From: Hyphomicrobiales bacterium
Lineage (GTDB): Bacteria; Pseudomonadota; Alphaproteobacteria; Rhizobiales; Kaistiaceae
Length of the DNA stretch: 51,582 nt
Assembly (NCBI GenBank): GCA_024222895.1
Contig: JAAEOR010000006.1
Span: 1 to 51,582, forward strand
Direction: 5' to 3'
The notes under the pieces: generated by a model
Told to the model about the DNA's origin: nothing
Database searches by the model: none
Seen by the model: the letters and a program-made list of their open reading frames with translations, nothing else
Shown: positions 1 through 9,899 of the stretch, one piece after another
Numbering within the stretch: the first letter of the stretch is position 1
Layout of the letters: every line of letters begins with the position of its first letter
Position numbers and translations under genes: made by a program

Positions 1-130
1 AACAGCAACGTTCGCAAGTTTTGGTCGGGACAGCGTGCGTACGGGCATCAAATAACGCGGATTTGTGCCTCTTGTAGCACCGAACTGCCTCTCCAGCTGT
101 TGTCGTCGCCGCGCTCATGCGTTTGCATGA

Positions 131-784
131 TTGTCTGTCAGAGGGAATCCTGTGAGCCTGAAAACGGATATTGCGGGGTGGGATGAAAAGCCGTCCGATG
201 ACATCCGCCGGATCTACCAGCGGTATTCCCGGCGGCCGTCTTTCGGTTCCAATGTTGTCGCTCTGTTGAGCGATCCGCTGCTGCAATCGGGCGCTACGTG
301 GTTGTTGAAGCACCATCTGGCGACCGGTTGGTCGGACATATCCTCAGCCGATATCACGGCGATCTACGAAAGCTTGCCCGCCATCGAAGGTTGGCAGGCA
401 CGGTTGCATGTCCTTCAGTCGATCCGGTACCTGCCAATTCCCGAATCCCATGCCAGTGTCGTGGAGCGCTTCGCTCAAAACGCGGTTTTCGATACCGTCA
501 AGTTTGTCCGCGCCTGGGGCTATGATGCCTGGCACCAGCTTGCGGTCCAGCATCCGGATTATCGGCAACATGTGGCGCACATGCTTGCCGACGCCCTGGC
601 GTCGGAAACCGCTGCGTCGGTCAAGGTGAGAATACGAAAAGCGCTGGACGCGGGGTTTTACCTGCTGTTCGGGGCCCAATCACGGGGGCGACCGGCGACG
701 GTGGCAGCGCGATCCATCAGCGGTATTTACCGAATCGCCATACATCCACCCGAAGCTGCGTCTGCCGCGGCGTTTTCATGCTAA
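131..784 (+). CDS. Hypothetical protein, helical, no recognised family
   Basis: 217-aa ORF without a convincing competing ORF; start uncertain (GTG at 152 possible). Confidence 0.35.
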   Translation: MSVRGNPVSLKTDIAGWDEKPSDDIRRIYQRYSRRPSFGSNVVALLSDPLLQSGATWLLKHHLATGWSDISSADITAIYESLPAIEGWQARLHVLQSIRYLPIPESHASVVERFAQNAVFDTVKFVRAWGYDAWHQLAVQHPDYRQHVAHMLADALASETAASVKVRIRKALDAGFYLLFGAQSRGRPATVAARSISGIYRIAIHPPEAASAAAFSC

Positions 785-943
785 GCTCCCGCCGGAACTC
801 AGAGTGATGCGCTCGACCATATCTGAGACCGGCCGGTGACCGTGCCGGATCCGGCAGTGTGTTCGGTGACGTCGCTACGAGTTGGGTGGCTGGCGACAAG
901 GCAGTCGTCAGTATGTTGAGCGGGTTAGATCGGCGGGTTTCGA

Positions 944-3361
944 ATGGCGGCGGAAACCAGGTCACCTGAAACCGAACCGGAGCCGGCAGCGGCTTCCGGC
1001 GCAAAGGGGGCGGCCGCGTCGGCGGGGGCCTTCTTAGCTCGAGCCTGGCGCTCAGCCAGGGGGGGCGCACGTCGCCTGTTCGCGTCGTTCAGACCATGGA
1101 TTGTCGCCCTTTCGGTCATCATTCTTCTGAATATATTCTGGACGCCCATCAAGAATCTTTACTGGCGCTTTCTGCCGCCGACCGGTGCGATCTATGTCGA
1201 TAGTCCGGAGGTCTACACCCGCGAGCGGCTGATCAATGAGCGCCTCAGCGAGGAAGCCTGGCTGGACGATCAGCTGGAGGCGGCCGCGACCAATGAGGAT
1301 TTCACCTCGGTGGAAAATGTCATCCGCCGCCAGCTCAGCCTCGATCTGGACCAGGGCGAGCCGTCCGGACCGGTCGGCGCGGGCGGGGCCGAGGCCGATA
1401 CAGACGGTCCAAGCCTGATCGGATTCAATGACAAGTTTCGCCTCCGCAGCGCGTCGCGAAGCCTGATCCGGCAGCGGATCATCGAGAACAAACTCGATGA
1501 TCGCCACGATCTTGAGGGCAACGCCCTGTACGTCTTGAAGTTCGACAGTACCGTGATCAGTGCCCCGGCAAGCGGCCGAATGGCGCAAGTGAAGGTCGAG
1601 ATCCTGCCGCCGCACGGGATCGACGATGCGGCAGTGCATGCCGACGGTGAAGATCTGACCGACGAGTTCCTGCGCCAAATCCGCGGCAGGGCCGGCTACC
1701 GCTTCGAGAGCATTTACGACATGTGGCAGGAAAGCATCGATGACCGGATAAACAACCGGATACGCGTGCTTTACAGCCGGTTCCTACTTGAGCCTCTCGA
1801 CCAAAAGGAGACCACCAACATCCAGAACTTCGCCGAGCTTTCGAGCGGCGGACCGGGGCCTCTTGCGCTTCGTTTGGCACGGCGGGAACCACTGGAAACG
1901 ATGGAATCGCTGCTCGACTCGGTGCCCGAGGAAGAACGCGAGTCCTACGCGCGGCGCATCAAGGCCTACTTCGCCAGAAAGGCCGTCGCCGAGGTCCTGG
2001 GTATGGCCGAGGACGAGATCGAGATCGACCTCTCAAGCGACTACGATCCCTTCCATGAATATCCGATCAACTCCCGGAGCGTCCCGGACGCACTTGGTCT
2101 GACGGTCCGCATAACCAATGAATCAGCGGCGCCGCCACGGGTCCATGTCGGCCCGCGTTTTATCCAACTATATGTATTCGATGTAGAATGTCAAGTGAAT
2201 CCGGTAGTAACGGATAGTCAAACTATCATGTTCGCCGGTGAAGTTCATAGAGAGAATGAAGAAACCTCAAAACTAAATTTCTTTAGATTGGTGCGTTTGG
2301 ACTCACCGATCGAGGATGAGAGTCATGATCTCGAAACTATTGTTTCCAATGCAGTAATACAGTTCTTAAATCAGGAAAGAACAAGCGATGCCGGATGGAA
2401 TATGTTTCAAATTCCGGTTGAATACAAGAATAATATTCCGTTTTTTAAGGTCTCTGAAGATTGCACCGAAATGTATACCCTAGCTCTGAACGCTGGATAT
2501 TACAATTTTGTAAGAAGTGTTGTTGATTACAATACTTACAGTTATTCTGTTCTTCCGCGCGAGGGAGCGCTCCCGGTGGTGAGCGATATCAGTAGCCGGT
2601 ACGAATACGGCAGCCCCGGCGGACTCTTCGACGGCGTCCTCGGCGTCGGTACGCGCGGGGCCGAGCTGCGATCCTACCTGACTACCTTTGGGGATGTGGC
2701 GCACCGGTCGGCCGACACACGACCTCTGCCGACCGATGACTCGCAGGGATCGACTTCGCGGAGTGAGCACTTCTCGCCGATCGTCGGCTGGATCATCGAT
2801 CCCGGTGCCAAGGCCCCGGCGGCGCGCGCGACCGGCAGCTTTGTGACAGTCAACGAGTCGATCCTGGCCATTATCTCGGTGCCGGCGTGGTGGACCGAGG
2901 TCCGACTGGCGCTAAAGAAGGAGTGGATCGAGGGCAGTGGAACAGTCATTCCTGCCGAATCAGCGAACTCCGATTCTATAGACGGCCGCCGCGAGTTGAC
3001 CGTACGGTTGCCCAACCGACCCGAACTGATTGACAGTCTGCTCGTTGATTCTGCCCGCTCCGGGCCGGTGATCTCGGAGATCGACGCCACCGCCATCCAG
3101 ACCTGCGATGAAACCCCAGTCCTCATCATCGGCCAGCGCCTCTGGCGGAACACCGCCGTAACGGTCGGCAGCGTCAAGGCGCAGAGGGTCGAAGTGATGC
3201 CCAACATGGGTGGCGTCGTGGCTTATTTTCGCAACCCATTCTCGGCGAGTCGCGACGAACGCTTGCGATTGTGGACGAGCGAGGGGATGACCGAGGTCAA
3301 GCTTACAACACCGATCAGGGCTGCGGACTCCGAACGGTGCGAGCAGCCCGCGGCTCAGTAA
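944..3361 (+). CDS. Large uncharacterised protein with one N-terminal transmembrane segment
   Basis: 805-aa ORF; hydrophobic segment PWIVALSVIILLNIFWTPI near residue 50, then a long presumably extracytoplasmic region. Confidence 0.8.
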   Translation: MAAETRSPETEPEPAAASGAKGAAASAGAFLARAWRSARGGARRLFASFRPWIVALSVIILLNIFWTPIKNLYWRFLPPTGAIYVDSPEVYTRERLINERLSEEAWLDDQLEAAATNEDFTSVENVIRRQLSLDLDQGEPSGPVGAGGAEADTDGPSLIGFNDKFRLRSASRSLIRQRIIENKLDDRHDLEGNALYVLKFDSTVISAPASGRMAQVKVEILPPHGIDDAAVHADGEDLTDEFLRQIRGRAGYRFESIYDMWQESIDDRINNRIRVLYSRFLLEPLDQKETTNIQNFAELSSGGPGPLALRLARREPLETMESLLDSVPEEERESYARRIKAYFARKAVAEVLGMAEDEIEIDLSSDYDPFHEYPINSRSVPDALGLTVRITNESAAPPRVHVGPRFIQLYVFDVECQVNPVVTDSQTIMFAGEVHRENEETSKLNFFRLVRLDSPIEDESHDLETIVSNAVIQFLNQERTSDAGWNMFQIPVEYKNNIPFFKVSEDCTEMYTLALNAGYYNFVRSVVDYNTYSYSVLPREGALPVVSDISSRYEYGSPGGLFDGVLGVGTRGAELRSYLTTFGDVAHRSADTRPLPTDDSQGSTSRSEHFSPIVGWIIDPGAKAPAARATGSFVTVNESILAIISVPAWWTEVRLALKKEWIEGSGTVIPAESANSDSIDGRRELTVRLPNRPELIDSLLVDSARSGPVISEIDATAIQTCDETPVLIIGQRLWRNTAVTVGSVKAQRVEVMPNMGGVVAYFRNPFSASRDERLRLWTSEGMTEVKLTTPIRAADSERCEQPAAQ

Positions 3362-3543
3362 CGCCGCACGCAAAACAACGGCCGATGAGGAAACGGAAAA
3401 AGCGGCGCCCGCTTTTCCAGCTGGTTTCTTCCTTGAAACACGCCATATGCTGTATGGACCGTTCAGGTGGCGTTCAATTTTCGATTGTTATGCTCAGCGC
3501 AGATTAATTGAGATCCCGGTAGAGCGCGGGCAGGAGAAAGAAA

Positions 3544-3759
3544 ATGATGTCAACAGCAGTGTCCCTCGTCATGGCGGCCGGCGTCAGCATGACACCGGTG
3601 CCGTCGGAGCAGCACTCGACCCAGATTCAGGGAGCCGCCATTGGTGGGGTGTGCCAGACCGCAAGCTATTCGTGCAGGATTTCGCCACCAAAGCCCCTAG
3701 GCTCGGCCTGCTCCTGCGGCACAATTCCTGGCTTTGTCATCAGCGCACCGGCGCAGTAA
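3544..3759 (+). CDS. Small putative exported Cys-containing protein (71 aa)
   Basis: Purine-rich RBS (gcaggagaaagaaa) before ATG; hydrophobic N-terminus; C-terminal pattern VCQT..YSCRI..PLGSACSCG. Confidence 0.45.
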   Translation: MMSTAVSLVMAAGVSMTPVPSEQHSTQIQGAAIGGVCQTASYSCRISPPKPLGSACSCGTIPGFVISAPAQ

Positions 3760-4055
3760 TGGACGCAAAGCCTTCGGTTTCCAGATCAGGCCCCGGCCTC
3801 GCCCCCGCACCAGCCGCCTTGCGGCCGGCCCACGGTTCTGGCCACATCCAGCACATATTTTGACACGCTAGCCTCGGCTATGATCGATGTCTGAGAATGC
3901 TCGTTCAATCGTGCAATCACCTTGCCCGATCCCGACTCGTGCTGTACTTTTTTTATGAATCGAGAGCATGAAAAAAACAAAATAAAATAGACACTTATCA
4001 TAAGCGGCGCCGGCGATGCGGCCCGGCGCTGACGACCGGACGGAGGCCCCAGTCC

Positions 4056-5484
4056 ATGCGTGTCTATGAGGCAATTGTTGCCGGTCTGGAAGCGATCGGC
4101 GTGGATGCCGCTTATCGGCGGCGCCGGCGAGAATGCCGCCGGCCTGATGCTGGCGCTGGATGAGTCCGAGACAATCCGGCCGATCATTGCCAAGAACGAA
4201 CAGGGCGCGGCTTTCATGGCCTGCGGCTACGCCATGTTCAGCAACAAGCTCGGGGTCTGTTTCGCCACCGCCGGTCCCGGCGCCTTCAATCTGATTTCGG
4301 GCCTGTGCGTCGCGCTTACCGACTCCTACCCGCTGCTGGCGATCACCGGTTACTCGACCATTGCCTGGAACGGACGCGGCGGGCTGAACGAAACATCCGG
4401 GCTGAACCGGACACCGGACTCGCAGAAGATCTTCGACGCCATGACCAAGGCGAACTTCCTGGTCACGGACATCGATGATGTGGCCGATACGCTCCAGCAG
4501 GCGATCGACATCGCCTTCGATGGCCGCCCCGGCCCGGTCCACATCGCGGTGGCTGAGGACATCGCCGATCCGTCCATCAAGGTGTCCGACTTCAGACTGC
4601 CAACGATCAACGTTCGACCGGTTGAGCCCGATCCGGCCAGGGTCACGGACTGCGCCGATTTCCTGGTCGATGCGATCGAAGACGGCAAGACGATCGTCCT
4701 GCTTGCCGGTTTCGGTGCAATCCGAGCCGGCGCGAATCGCGAAGTGCTGGATTTCATCGAGCGATATCAGATTCCGCTGATTACGACGCTCGACGGCAAG
4801 GGAATCGTCGATGAAAGCAACCCCCTGGCGATCGGTGTCTTTGCCGACAGCGGTCACAAGAGCGCCTGGGAGCTCTTCCTCGACGCCGATATCGTGATTG
4901 GTCTGGGAAACAGTTTCGGTCAGCATGCGACCTTCGATTTTCGCGGCGACCTGTTTGAGAACCGCAAGCTGGTTCACATCGATATCGACGTGAACCAGAT
5001 CGACAAGGTCTACAAGGCTGACAAAGCGATCATCGGGGATGCGCGGTTGGCGATATCCGGCCTCGCCGATGCGATGTCACGTGTGGGACGGGTGACGCCC
5101 AAGAGCTTCCGCGCGCCCGACTTCGACGAGCAGCGGGTTATCAAGGTGACGCCCAAGCTGCACCCGGGTCAGATAGTCCAGTCGATCTCGCGGATGCTGC
5201 CGCCGCGCGGCGTGGTGCTCGCCGATGCCGGCGCCCATCTTGCCTGGCTGGGCTACTATCTCGAGCTCAAGGACGGGCAGAGTTTTCGCAAGCCGGGGAC
5301 CTACGGACCGATGGGCATCGGTGTCAACGGCGCCATCGGGGTCAAGTTTGGTGCCATGGACAGGCCGGTGGTGGCCGGTGTCGGCGATGGCTCATATCTC
5401 ATGAGCGGGTTCGAGTTGATGACCGCCGTCGAGCACGAGATCCCGGTCATCTGGGTCATCTTCAACGATGGTGAATTCAAACTT
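4056..5484 (+). pseudogene. Thiamine-pyrophosphate-dependent enzyme (acetolactate synthase-like), frameshifted near the N-terminus and truncated at the C-terminus
   Basis: MRVYEAIVAGLEAIGVDAA reads from ATG 4056, then about one extra base near 4113-4115 shifts to GGAGENAAGLMLALDE...; TPP-binding region GVGDGSYLMSGFELMTAVEHEIPVIWVIFNDGEFKL ends abruptly at about 5484. Confidence 0.85.
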
Positions 5485-5830
5485 GCTCCAGCGACACGTG
5501 GCGTTCCTGGGTGTCGACGTCAACCAGGTCATGACCGGTTGGGCGAACTATTTCCGTCTGGGGTCGGTCAGCAAGGCCTATCGTGCGGTGGACGCGCACG
5601 CGAGGAACCGGCTTCGTCGGTGGTTGTGCGCCAAGCATGGACAGTCGGGTCGGGGAACGGCGCGCTTCCCCGATGAGCATCTCTACATGACGATGGAGCT
5701 CAACCGGCTGACCAAGCGCACGCGCGACCTTCCGTGGGCGAAAACATGATGCTCTGTCCGAGCGCCGGATGCGGGAAATCCGCACGTCCGGTGCGACGAG
5801 CGGCGACTGGAAACGGGGCCAGGGCACGGA
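5485..5830 (+). mobile_element. Group II intron 3' fragment: maturase C-terminal (GIIM-like) domain plus domain V hairpin
   Basis: ORF 5468-5749 reads VMTGWANYFRLGSVSKAYRAVDAHARNRLRRWLCAKHGQSGRGTARFP, typical of group II intron maturase C-termini; just downstream is GAGCGCCGGATGCGGGAAATCCGCACGTCCGGTGCG (5760-5795), matching the domain V hairpin pattern. 3' boundary approximate. Confidence 0.82.
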
Positions 5831-6249
5831 CTGAGGCACCGGCAAAGGGCGTAAGCCGCCGGCAAACGGTTACTCCCCGATGCCCAAAGCCACCGCGCCA
5901 GTCGTCGACTCTACTGGACAAGATCGGCGTGAAATCACAGCCCGATATCTGGGTGACCCAAAAGGTGCTTTGACCGACGGGCGGCGGGTCATCGCCCATC
6001 CGCAAAGATCGGCGATGACCGCACGGTTGAGGGCGTTTGGATAGCAGCGGAGCGCAGCCGGGCGTCGGGGGACACAGTGAAGGTCCCCCGCAAAGGGGAC
6101 CGGCCTCTCGTTATCAGTCCGGGCTAGTGTGACCGGACCGCGAAGCAGACACCGCAAAAGTGTCCTCGGCCCAACTTTCGGGTTCCGAGGTGGTCGGAAG
6201 AGTGCATAGTTGTTTTTGTTGGAGTAGAGTAACGACCGATAGGTGCGAC

Positions 6250-6882
6250 ATGCGGCGTGTTTGGATCAGTCTGTTTTCGTTGATCGTCCTGGGCGGCAAT
6301 AGTGCGTTGGCCCAGCAGAGTTGCTCGGTGGCCGGCGCCGCCTACGCCAGTGGCGCGGCGACGTGCCAGCCGGCTGTTCGGGACGGGCAGGTCGAGCGGG
6401 TCCTGTTCACCTGTGAGGATGGTGCATGGATCAGCACCGACGTCGTGTGTCCGGACAAATTCGCGTATTTCTGCCGGGTTGGTCCGCACGCTGTCCCGGT
6501 CGGGGAACAGTTGTTGCTCGGTGCTGGGCCGGCCTTTCTGGAGTGCAGTTTTCCTGGCATTTTTCGCCTCAATCAAGACGCCGCACCGGTGACGGTTGTG
6601 GTGACGCCCAGTGCTTTGGTTCGTAGCGTGCAGGTGTTCTTGAGCGGTGAAGGGGAGGGGCTCGATTGCGGGCTCGGTGAGTGCGCCGGGCAGGCTGACG
6701 CCAAGACGCTGTCGGCCGTTGCCAGCTTCCTCCAAAAGAACTTCGCCAATCTTCTGCCAGAGGAGCAGGAAGCCTTCGGCGTCGCCAATGAAGCGGAAAT
6801 CGCGACCGTTGTCCTTGCCAGGAACCCGATCGACGTCATTCCGCAGTTCGCCAGGATTTTTGACGTTCCGCCAGCTCCGTAG
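6250..6882 (+). CDS. Secreted/periplasmic hypothetical protein
   Basis: Signal-peptide-like start MRRVWISLFSLIVLGGNSALAQ followed by a Cys-containing domain; ATG 6250 in frame in ORF 6160-6882. Confidence 0.7.
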   Translation: MRRVWISLFSLIVLGGNSALAQQSCSVAGAAYASGAATCQPAVRDGQVERVLFTCEDGAWISTDVVCPDKFAYFCRVGPHAVPVGEQLLLGAGPAFLECSFPGIFRLNQDAAPVTVVVTPSALVRSVQVFLSGEGEGLDCGLGECAGQADAKTLSAVASFLQKNFANLLPEEQEAFGVANEAEIATVVLARNPIDVIPQFARIFDVPPAP

Positions 6883-6897
6883 AAGAGGGGAAGGCCC

Positions 6898-8592
6898 GTG
6901 AGAATACCCGCCAGCCGGGAGGAAAAGTATCCGCTCCTCGGATCGCTTTTGGAATCGATTAACGCCGACATCGAGGCGAATCCCGAGTTCAAGCGCGCGC
7001 TGTTCGAGTCGTGCGGTGGAAAGGATGAGGAGCTTTCAAAGGCGCTCCGTCTGAGGAGCAATCCCTGGGTGACCGTCGATGCCAGAGTCGATGGGGACAC
7101 ACAAGGTGCCTATGCGACGACGCGGCGGAACACGATCGTTGTCGGAGAAGCACTGGCTGACCGGCTGATCGCCGGCGGCGACGAGGCCGCCTATGGCGAA
7201 GTCGTTCTGGTGCTGGCCCGAGGTCTGATCCACTGGCTTGCCGGAAAGGATTGGAAGACGCCGGCGAGTGCGCCCGGCGCCGCATTTGAACGCTTGCTGG
7301 CCGAGCGCCAGATCAGCCCGGTGCCGCCGGTTGTCCATGAGCCGGTGCCCCTTCCGGCGCCGAGCCCCGACTTGTCCGAGCCGTCGGCACAACCAGTTCC
7401 GGAGGCCCTCGCCAACCGACTCGGGTCGACGATTCTCGACATTGCCAAGCGGCATCTCGGTCAGAAATACAGGTTCACGCCAACACCGGACTATGACGAT
7501 CCGAACTGGAACGGGCCGTTCGACTGTGCCGAATACGCCTCCTACTGCGCGTTCAGAGCCTACTCGATTGCGTATGGCGTCGTGCCGGATCCGGCGAACC
7601 GGTACAACTCCTATTCCGGCTATTGGCAGCGCGACGCCCGGAAGCACGGTATCCAGATCAGCTGGCGTGACGCTCTTCACATACCCGGTGCGATTCTGCT
7701 GCGTTTCCCGCCGGGCAAGGAGCCGCCGCCCTATGGCCATGTTGCCATCTCGCTCGGCAACGGCGGCGACACCTATGAGGCCCGCGGCAAGAAGTTCGGG
7801 GTCGTAAAGCACACGGCGATTGGCCGCAGCTGGAACACGGGCGTTCTGATCCCAGGCGTTCTCTACGATACGCCCGAGGGACTCGGCAGCGACTTTCTAC
7901 TGTTCAAGGTGCTCGACCCACCGGCCGGGCACAGTCCGATCGTCGAGGAAATCCAGAAACGCCTGGTGAAGTCCGGGCTGATGGCCGCGGCCCAGATGAA
8001 CGGGATCTACGATGTCGTGACTTCCACTGCTGTCAGCGCTTTCCAGGACAGGAAGGGCATTGTCTCCGATGGCGAGGTCGGGCCTGAGACCGGGGCCATG
8101 CTTGGCCTTGGCGATATCTGGAAGAAGGCTCCGGTCGCCGACAAACCGAGCCTGGCTGCCCCGCTGGCAGTCGCGGCTTCAACCGTCGACTCCGAGATCC
8201 TCACTCTTGCAAGGACGCTCTACGGTGAAGCCCGCGGTGAACCGACCGAAGGAATCGAGGCTGTGGCCAACGTGATCCTGAACCGGGTGAGGTCGAACCG
8301 CTATCCGAACACCGTCGCCAAGGTCTGCCTGCAGCGACTCCAATTCTCCTGTTGGAACGACAACGATCCGAACAAGAAAATCATCGCCAGGTTGAAACCC
8401 GGTGACAGCGCTGTTTTTGACAAGGTCCTGGGGATTGCCAAGCGAGCGGTGCTTGGAGGGCTGCCGAACACGGTTGTCGGCGCGCTCCACTATCACGCAA
8501 AGCAGATCAATCCGAGTTGGGTCAAGAATTCTCCGGCAGCGACGCTCGTGGCGAGGATCGGAGCGCATCTCTTCTGGAGCGGGATCCGATAG
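6898..8592 (+). CDS. Multidomain peptidoglycan hydrolase: N-terminal unknown domain, NlpC/P60-like, PG_binding_1-like, SleB-like (Hydrolase_2)
   Basis: GPFDCAEYASYC...YGHVAISLGNGGDTYEARG (NlpC/P60-like Cys/His); VEEIQKRLVKSGLM...FQDRKGIVSDGEVGPETGAML (PG binding); LARTLYGEARGEPTEGIEAVANVILNRV...FSCWN (SleB-like). Confidence 0.87.
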   Translation: MRIPASREEKYPLLGSLLESINADIEANPEFKRALFESCGGKDEELSKALRLRSNPWVTVDARVDGDTQGAYATTRRNTIVVGEALADRLIAGGDEAAYGEVVLVLARGLIHWLAGKDWKTPASAPGAAFERLLAERQISPVPPVVHEPVPLPAPSPDLSEPSAQPVPEALANRLGSTILDIAKRHLGQKYRFTPTPDYDDPNWNGPFDCAEYASYCAFRAYSIAYGVVPDPANRYNSYSGYWQRDARKHGIQISWRDALHIPGAILLRFPPGKEPPPYGHVAISLGNGGDTYEARGKKFGVVKHTAIGRSWNTGVLIPGVLYDTPEGLGSDFLLFKVLDPPAGHSPIVEEIQKRLVKSGLMAAAQMNGIYDVVTSTAVSAFQDRKGIVSDGEVGPETGAMLGLGDIWKKAPVADKPSLAAPLAVAASTVDSEILTLARTLYGEARGEPTEGIEAVANVILNRVRSNRYPNTVAKVCLQRLQFSCWNDNDPNKKIIARLKPGDSAVFDKVLGIAKRAVLGGLPNTVVGALHYHAKQINPSWVKNSPAATLVARIGAHLFWSGIR

Positions 8593-8790
8593 GCGGCGGG
8601 TGCGGCTCGGAAACCAGCCCAAAAAGACCGATCGATCATCGTTTGCAGCCTTGGTATGAGGTGCCGCAATCGGCCTCGGAGAGCCTGCCTTCGGCTTGAT
8701 CGGGTACGCACTGACATGGTCTTGCTCGCGTTCGAAAATTCGAAAACAGATCAACCTACAGATCAGATTCTTTGATCCGACGAACACGAC

Positions 8791-8938
8791 ATGCGTGCTT
8801 CGAGGCTCCGCTTGACGCGGAGCCCCTCAGCATGAGGCCGGTGTCGGTGGACTTTGAGCGAGAGGTGCCAACTCATTGGGACACCTACCTCCTCATCCTG
8901 AGGAGCTCGGGCAGTGCCCGAGCCTCGAAGGACGCACT
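8791..8938. repeat. RIME-like intergenic palindromic repeat element
   Basis: Left arm tgcttcgaggctccgcttgacgcggagcccctcagcatgagg (8794-8835 approx.) mirrors right arm cctcatcctgaggagctcgggcagtgcccgagcctcgaaggacgca (8891-8936); each arm has an internal stem. Confidence 0.75.
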
Positions 8939-9105
8939 GAATGAGACGCCGCACACCTCAGAAAACCCAGGATGTGCTTCTACCCAATGCCGGAGCGCTC
9001 TAAGGTGCGTGCGGCGGGACTTTGTCCGTGGCGATGCAAGTCGACGCGATTGGCGTTTGGAGTCCGGCCATACGACTGAAGACGCCGCTTTGTTGAAGGT
9101 GACAC

Positions 9106-9831
9106 ATGTCCGACGACACTCTCTCTGACGAGATCCGCGGGAAACTCGAAAACGCCTCGACCGCTTCCATCGCCACGGCGCTGTACAAACGCGGGCTCCG
9201 AAACCAATTCATCCAGGGAGTCGTTCCGGTGGCGCCGAAGGACGACAACATGGTGGGACCGGCCTTTACCCTGCGCTACATTCCCGCGCGGGAGGATCGC
9301 AATCCGATCACGGTCTTCCGCGATCCCGACCACCCGCAGCGCCTCGCGGTTGAGACCTGCCCTAAGGGCCACGTGCTGGTGATGGACGCCCGTCAGGATG
9401 CCCGAGCGGCCACTGCCGGTTCGATCCTTGTGACGCGCCTTGCAAGACGGGGCGCCGCGGGTATCGTCTCCGATGGCGGCTTCCGTGATGCCGAGGGAAT
9501 CGGCGCACTCGATATGCCCGCCTATTTTGCCAGGCCGTCCGCCCCGACCAACCTGACTTTGCATGAGGCAATCGACATCAACGTGCCGATCTCCTGCGGC
9601 GATGTCGCCGTCTTCCCCGGCGACGTGCTGGTCGGCGACAAGGATGGCGTCATGGTGGTGCCGGCCCACCTGGTGGAGGAAATCGCGGAGGAATGCCTGG
9701 GCATGGAGACGTTTGAGGACTTTGTCCTCGAACAAGTGAATGCCGGCAAGAGCATCATCGGCCTGTACCCGTGCACCAAGACTGAAAACCAGACGAAATA
9801 CGAAGCGTGGCGGAAGAAAACTGGCCGCTGA
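9106..9831 (+). CDS. RraA-family protein / HMG-aldolase-like
   Basis: GSILVTRLARRGAAGIVSDGGFRDAEGI...GDVAVFPGDVLVGDKDGVMVVPAHLVEEI is typical of RraA-like proteins. Confidence 0.92.
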   Translation: MSDDTLSDEIRGKLENASTASIATALYKRGLRNQFIQGVVPVAPKDDNMVGPAFTLRYIPAREDRNPITVFRDPDHPQRLAVETCPKGHVLVMDARQDARAATAGSILVTRLARRGAAGIVSDGGFRDAEGIGALDMPAYFARPSAPTNLTLHEAIDINVPISCGDVAVFPGDVLVGDKDGVMVVPAHLVEEIAEECLGMETFEDFVLEQVNAGKSIIGLYPCTKTENQTKYEAWRKKTGR

Positions 9832-9899
9832 GGGCGCACTGGTCCCCCGTTTTGTTCTTGTTTGTTCGATCGTCTGGTCGGTAGGCCGGCGGGTCCTTG

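Noticed and set aside
3868-4977. 369-aa minus-strand ORF
   Set aside because: Antisense to the clearly recognisable TPP-enzyme sequence; typical spurious ORF in GC-rich DNA.
5734-6120. Short ORFs (for example 5734-5973, 5870-6157) after the intron domain V
   Set aside because: Consistent with non-coding intron tail and decayed sequence; no supportable family.
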